Shown piece by piece: positions 59,156 through 64,000 of a stretch of 64,000 nucleotides of DNA. A program made the position numbers and the translations under genes. Location of the stretch: positions 52,529,554 through 52,593,553 of the forward strand of contig OX485803.1 in NCBI GenBank assembly GCA_950295325.1, read 5' to 3'. This DNA comes from Polytrichum commune. Its lineage: Eukaryota; Streptophyta; Polytrichopsida; Polytrichales; Polytrichaceae. Position 1 is the stretch's first letter. Each line of letters opens with the position of its first letter. The notes under the pieces were generated by a model. That model searched no databases. It saw nothing but the letters and a program-made list of their open reading frames with translations, and was not told the DNA's origin.

Positions 59156-60451
59156 AAGGAGCCAATGCAACTAGGCGCTCGACGGAACTACTAAGCTTAG
59201 GTAAGTTATGAAATTATGGGGGCACTGCAGCAAATCCGAAAGTGAACAGGTCACTTGAGTTCCAACTTGCGAATTCTATATTTGTCTTGGCTCCCATTTC
59301 CACAGACTTACGAGGAAGTGGGCGGATCGACAAACAACCAAATGTTGCTGATGATTCCTCAATATCACATGCATGCACATCGCGTCTAGTACTTGCTGCT
59401 ACCGACTGGGAAGGGAAGAAGGAACAGGTGAGGAACTAGCTAAGAAATGGTGCAGATCAGCCGCGAGTTCGTACCATTTCCCTCCGAGCTCGGAAGTGTG
59501 TGGCTGCTGCGGCTCTGATGCCCCTCTAGTGACGATGCATTGATAGTGCGACGAACGCAGGATCGACTGGTTTGATTTGGATTGACGTCTGTCGGTGCTA
59601 TCAGCTGAGTGGTCCCACGCATTAGTTTGGCAGTACCGTAAGTAAGTAGGTAGTTAGTGCAGGAGAAGGAGAAGCGTTTTGAGTTTGCCTTCCTTAAATT
59701 CGGTGTGATGTAACTTATCCCGTTTCTGGAACGTCTCTGGAGTCTGCAGCCACTTATTGCGTACTTCGCCGCAGTCCATATTACATATTTCAAAGTTCAG
59801 GTGGTCATCAGGATGGAGTGAGTGCGTCCAGACTCGTTGAGCATTTACTGCGCCTGATTCTTTGCGTGCAGTAGAGCAGCTGTTTCCTTGAGATCGACCT
59901 TGAGATCAGTCCGCCGGAAGCACAACGAGAGTCAATATTTAATTACAAGCCGGCTCATGTGGACACGGTTTCGAGGTGAGGACGAGGGCAGGTCTAGTCC
60001 GAGTTTGCGTTAAGTACTGTTGCTTCGAGTTTTGGTTTAAGGAGTGACTAACGCTGATGCTGTGCAATGGAATATGTGTATGGTGATGGACTAAAGAAGC
60101 AGTCACGCTAGTCATGAAGCGAGCACCGACACTGGACGCCTGGGTCAAGTGTTTGAGCCAAATTGGACATTAGCAATCATAATATGAAGAAGCGGCAGAT
60201 TTAGTTTCTTTGAAGAGGAGGGGCTTACATCGAATCCATCCGCACGGGTTGTTAGCACGGAGTCGTATGGTGTGGTAGTACGGCCCCGTGGCCAACGTGC
60301 AAAACCTCTGGGTTCACTAAAGCGAGAACACGCAAAAGAGGAGTGAGCACTTTATGCCGACTAATCCTAGAGATCAATCGATTCGCTTTTATTGATTCTT
60401 AAGGGTTTTCGAGAAACTCATTCTATATCAGGGGCTGCTGCTGCACTGGAG
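59156..60451 (+). promoter_or_regulatory. Region upstream of the kinase gene
   Basis: More G+C than the deep spacer and directly upstream of the kinase, so it probably holds promoter and leader. No TATA box or transcription start could be chosen. A minus-strand frame of 117 codons (59440-59793) opens at a non-ATG codon and is not supported. Confidence 0.35.
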
Positions 60452-60655
60452 ATGATATCGGGAAGAAATAAGGCTGGTGCACAGGTCGATGAAGACTGCG
60501 CTTCAAGGACCGCAAGATGCATTTGCGGGCTCGTGGTAACAGAATGCCACCAGGGAATGTGTCTTTTCTGTTTCCGTGGTACAGGACACCAGGAAAGGGG
60601 AGTTTCTTATGCTGTAGTTGAAAGGGAATTTGTAGGTTACAAGTTGACGTCGTAG
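60452..60655 (+). CDS. Cysteine-rich upstream open frame (67 codons), possible uORF
   Basis: This ATG frame ends at a TAG 10 bases before the kinase start codon and in another frame. Its product is cysteine-rich, with CICGLVVTECHQGMCLFC and a following RGTGH, a spacing that could bind zinc but matches no family I can name. If it lies in the mature leader it could reduce translation of the kinase. It could instead be an intron or chance frame. Confidence 0.3.
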   Translation: MISGRNKAGAQVDEDCASRTARCICGLVVTECHQGMCLFCFRGTGHQERGVSYAVVEREFVGYKLTS

Positions 60656-60665
60656 GTCAGTGGTG

Positions 60666-63600
60666 ATGGCCACCGCAAGACAATTTTTAGGAACGGAAGA
60701 TGATATTCAGCGGGAAAGCCAGGGTTTACTGCAGGCGACGAGGGGGGAGGTTGTGAAAACTCTCACGGACCTTGATGCGTTCCTGTTTGTGCTAAAGGAT
60801 TTCAAAACCGTGGTGATAGGAGTGGAAGAGATTCGACTGTTTGACGCACACAATCACGAAGCAGTTCGCTTTCGATTTCCCCGCAAGTTCTATTACTCGG
60901 AGGCGGAGGAGGCCAAGTCCATCCGCAAAAACTCCTCACTCCGGGAGAAGATCCTCCGCGACATCACCGACGCATCCGACTGCCCTACCTTGACGACCGT
61001 CTCATTCATTCCGGGAGACTTCGATCACGTGGAATTCAGCACACACGTGCTGCGGGAGTGCTGGAGGAAAGAGCTGTCCGATTTTTGCAGCAACCTTCAC
61101 CGCAACCCGAACCTCCGAAACCTGCACATCGCAACGGAGCTCAGCGACGGCGACGGCTTCCATGTCGATAAATTGTTACTAGCTAATTCGTCTCTTGTGG
61201 AGCTCTCTCTTCCAGAACTTCGGGACGAAGGCTGGACAGACTTGGCGCTAGGGTTGGCCAGGAACCGAAGCATACGAGTTCTCACATTGCGATGGAATCT
61301 TGAAGGTTTCAAGAAGCTTGTGAACGCACAGCTTCCCCCTCATGCGGACTATAAGTATTCCGACGACTTTACAACTTGGACAGTATGCAACACGTCCCTG
61401 CAAACTCTGATAGTCTCTTGCCCGCCGGATCTCGACGTTCCCTCCGACGCAGAGAGTGTGGCCGCTTTGTTGTACCAAGTTTCTTGTGTCTCCACGGTTG
61501 TGATCGAGTACTGCCCCCCGGAGCAGACGAACCTCGCAAAGTTCGCCAGCCACATTAAGCAGGCGTTGAAGGAGACTACCAACCTGAAACTCCTATACTT
61601 GCACGTCCCGTTCCATGCGAAAGAACTAGAGCGAGTTCTAGGCCCTCTGATTCCTGCAGGCGAAAATAACACTCTCCCGCAGACTAACAGCACGCTCACG
61701 GGCCTCGTTCTGGTAACAGACAGATGGAGCAAGGGCGACCTGGCGACCGTGGCCTCCATGCTGCGGAGAAACACAACGCTCACAGGTTTTGGCATTCGAG
61801 TACTGCACCCGAAGAAGAAACTAAGCTTCTGGAAATATCTGCAGCGAATAGGTGAGCAAGAGATCGTCGAGTTTCTTAACGCTCTCCACGAGAACACTAG
61901 CCTTAGATTTCTTAACTTACAAGGCTGGAGTGTAGTGGATGGCAAGAAAGTCTTGACCGCCGTGCTTGATCTACTCCGGCAACAACCTTGCCTAGACATC
62001 GACTTGGCCGGCACGGGGCTTGCACACAAGAACATGCTGGAGCCTGTTATTTCGCAGTTACACCGAAACAGATGTCAGGCTGATCAAAATCACATGAGGT
62101 CTCAGGGAGGCAGTAGTAGGTCGACCTCACGCAGCATCATATCTCCTCCAGACAGTACAGCCAATCGAAGCATCGTTAGTAGTGTTCAAGAAAATCTCGT
62201 CGGCAGTGTCAATAATGTCACAGCCTGCACCACTAGCTCGGACCATGCGACTAGCGAGAGCCGCCTCTTCACGCAAGAAAGCGTAATAAATGAAGACAAT
62301 GAGGAGGAGGATCCAGATTCTTCGACTTCCACTACAAGCGCAAGCCGATCTAACCACAAACACTGCAGGCCGCTGCCGATGTTCTTCTCGAGCTTCACCC
62401 ATGCGGAGCTGGAGCAGGCCACTCTAGGGTTCACAAAACCGTTAGGAGAGGGCGGATTTGGTGTAGTGTACGAAGGGGAGCTTGCCAACGGTACTAGAGT
62501 AGCCGTGAAGGATTTGAAGCTGGCGAATATGAGCCCTGAGGACCGGCACCGCATCCAGAGATCGTTCGGGGCGGAGGTCCAGACTCTTGGACTCATCCAC
62601 CATGTCAACTTGGTGCGATTGCTTGGTTACTGTACCGAAGAGGAGCATCACATGCTGGTTTACGAGTTCATGCCGAACTCGTCTCTTGACAAGTGGCTCT
62701 TCGGTAGCGATCCGCAGCGAATCTTGGACTGGCCGAGTCGTATGCACATTGCTGTGAAAATCGCCCGAGGTTTGGAGTACCTCCACATGGGGTGCAGCCA
62801 GACGGTGGTACATTTAGATGTGAAGCCGCAGAACATCCTCCTGGATGCTAACCTTAACCCGAAGCTGGCAGATTTCGGCATCGCCAGACTCATGGACATT
62901 GAGGAGAATCTGGTGGGTGTTTCATTGCGGCATTTTGCTTTTGGTCATGTTTCTGTGCAGATGTTTTGTGCACAATTTCACGATTCCACACAACTTGTGC
63001 AGGTTTTTGTACACAATTCCCAGGACAAGGTTCACGTGATCTTATCACTAGTTCTTTTCTAGACTCGTGGACATCGAGGAGAGTGTGGTATACGCAGGTG
63101 TTTCATTGCGACATTGTTTCTGTGCAGATTTTTGTGCACAATTCCACAGTTCCACAACGTTTAAAATTCTGTACAGAAACATGAGAGACAATTTCTACAA
63201 TGTTGTCATTTCAATTTATGCAGATGTTGTGGAAAGGATATGCATAAATGGAAATGACGATATGCATTTATGGAAATTTCTGCACAGAAACATGAGCGAC
63301 ATTTGTATCTCAAATGGAAATGGGACTTGTGGAATCTGCAAAAGTAGGTATTTCCACAATTCCAAAATCCCACAAATCTTCCACTAAGTAGACAATATTA
63401 TGAGCTGCGAAGCTGGTATTATATACCCACATCAATAGATTTTATAATGAAGAGACCAGTGGAAAGACCACACAATTCTCTTAGTGATACTTCGGGAGTT
63501 CTATACTTAAGATTTTAACTAAGAGCATGGTAATAGGCATTCCACATAGATTATATGAAGTCGCCATCTGAACATTGTAAGCCCAGCCAAAAGTTCAAGC

Positions 63601-64000
63601 TCTCAAGTTTAAAGCGACTCCAGTAAACAAGCATGAGTATGAGGTTCCTTGCCAATGGAGGGCTCCTTTTTTCAAACTCTCAATCTTCGAGCTCTCTAGT
63701 GTTTTAAGGGGGCATTAGGTCTCAAGAGTACAACTGACAGCGTGAAAACCTTGAAACTGTGACTGTCTTCAGGCGACAATCACTGTGGCACAAGGGACAC
63801 GAAGTTACATGGCACCTGAAATCCACACAATAGGTTCAGTGTCAGTCAAGACGGATGTCTATAGCTTTGGCGTCCTCCTGATGGAAATCATCAGGGGCAA
63901 ATCAAATGTCAATATACAGCATCAAGATGAGGCGAGGCGGTTCTTTCCCTCCTGGGCTAAGGATAAATTTCGGCGAGGCCGGTACCTGGATGCAGTTCAA
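60666..64000 (+). CDS. LRR-like plus non-RD protein kinase, partial at window edge
   Basis: Exon 1 (60666-62912, 749 codons) and exon 2 (63773 to the edge, 76 codons) join in phase 0 at GAATCTG|GTGGGT and TCTTCAG|GCGACA. The ATG at 60666 (context GTGATGGCC) is preferred over two GTG codons just before it. Residues about 110-480 contain leucine-rich repeats of ribonuclease-inhibitor character (e.g. [29 protein letters not shown]). A Ser/Thr/Asn-rich linker (about 485-570) follows. The kinase domain has GEGGFG at 594-599, K615 in [12 protein letters not shown] at 716-723, DFG at 736-738 and APE at 763-765. The residue before the catalytic Asp718 is Leu, so it is non-RD, like the LRK10-like group. 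No signal peptide or membrane helix is seen, suggesting a cytoplasmic signalling protein. The C-lobe end is outside the window. Confidence 0.88.
62913..63772 (+). other. Kinase intron with a duplicated exon end
   Basis: About 860 bp, GT-AG. The stretch 63060-63150 repeats the end of exon 1 and the first part of the intron (62886-63000): AGACTCATGGACATTGAGGA versus AGACTCGTGGACATCGAGGA, then GTTTCATTGCG and TTTCTGTGCAGAT. Further right, TTCTGTACAGAAACATGAG and TTTCTGCACAGAAACATGAG (about 63165-63300) form repeats and small hairpins. If the intron is retained, translation stops at 63060-63062, truncating the kinase after DFG. Confidence 0.75.

Noticed and set aside
59440-59793. 117-codon minus-strand frame upstream of the kinase
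   Set aside because: Starts at a non-ATG codon, has no known motif and overlaps likely promoter sequence.
60660-60665. GTG codons as kinase start
   Set aside because: Plant genes start at ATG; the ATG at 60666 follows immediately in a good context.
1-64000. CRISPR arrays, operons or bacterial mobile systems
   Set aside because: Gene structure and repeats are those of a plant nuclear genome; no spacer-repeat pattern of that type was seen.

Overview
This is nuclear DNA from a plant, as shown by a plant-type methionine gamma-lyase, a plant receptor-like kinase with spliced exons, GT-AG introns, a chromodomain Ty3/gypsy retroelement and many small terminal-inverted-repeat elements. The species cannot be fixed from the sequence. 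A seed-free land plant (moss or lycophyte) would fit the large repeat-filled spacers and the odd kinase architecture, but that is a low-confidence inference.

Three convincing genes are present, all on the + strand. A methionine gamma-lyase with no intron in its coding region lies at 6958-8301. A membrane-anchored short-chain dehydrogenase/reductase (29747-31995) can be assembled from three exons, and its second intron reads best as a GC-AG intron. A kinase gene (60666 to the window edge) joins a leucine-rich-repeat-like N-terminal half to a non-RD Ser/Thr kinase domain, with no signal peptide or membrane segment in the visible part; its second exon runs off the window. The three do not look functionally linked.

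A fourth locus, on the minus strand at about 9.07-12.9 kb, shows exon-like open blocks with splice sites and a tandem array of six units of about 341 bp. The minus-strand reading is partly conserved between units. I do not recognise the family; it looks like a decaying or very divergent multi-exon gene.

The rest is repeat-rich spacer. 1.2-5.4 kb holds dispersed repeats and a MITE. 14-18.2 kb has several MITEs, two of them tandemly duplicated with their flanks. 19.6-24.85 kb is a broken chromovirus with a 3' LTR. 25-29 kb is AT-rich with repeat remnants. 35.7-46.4 kb is a dense patchwork of MITEs, fold-backs and one dispersed family (R1) seen about eight times in the window. 46.6-48.7 kb has a purine-biased stretch. 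48.9-49.4 kb is another MITE. 51.4-52.6 kb is a tandem array of about 144 bp units with a nested MITE. A probable tRNA-derived SINE lies near 53.65-53.9 kb. No rRNA, true tRNA gene or CRISPR array was seen.
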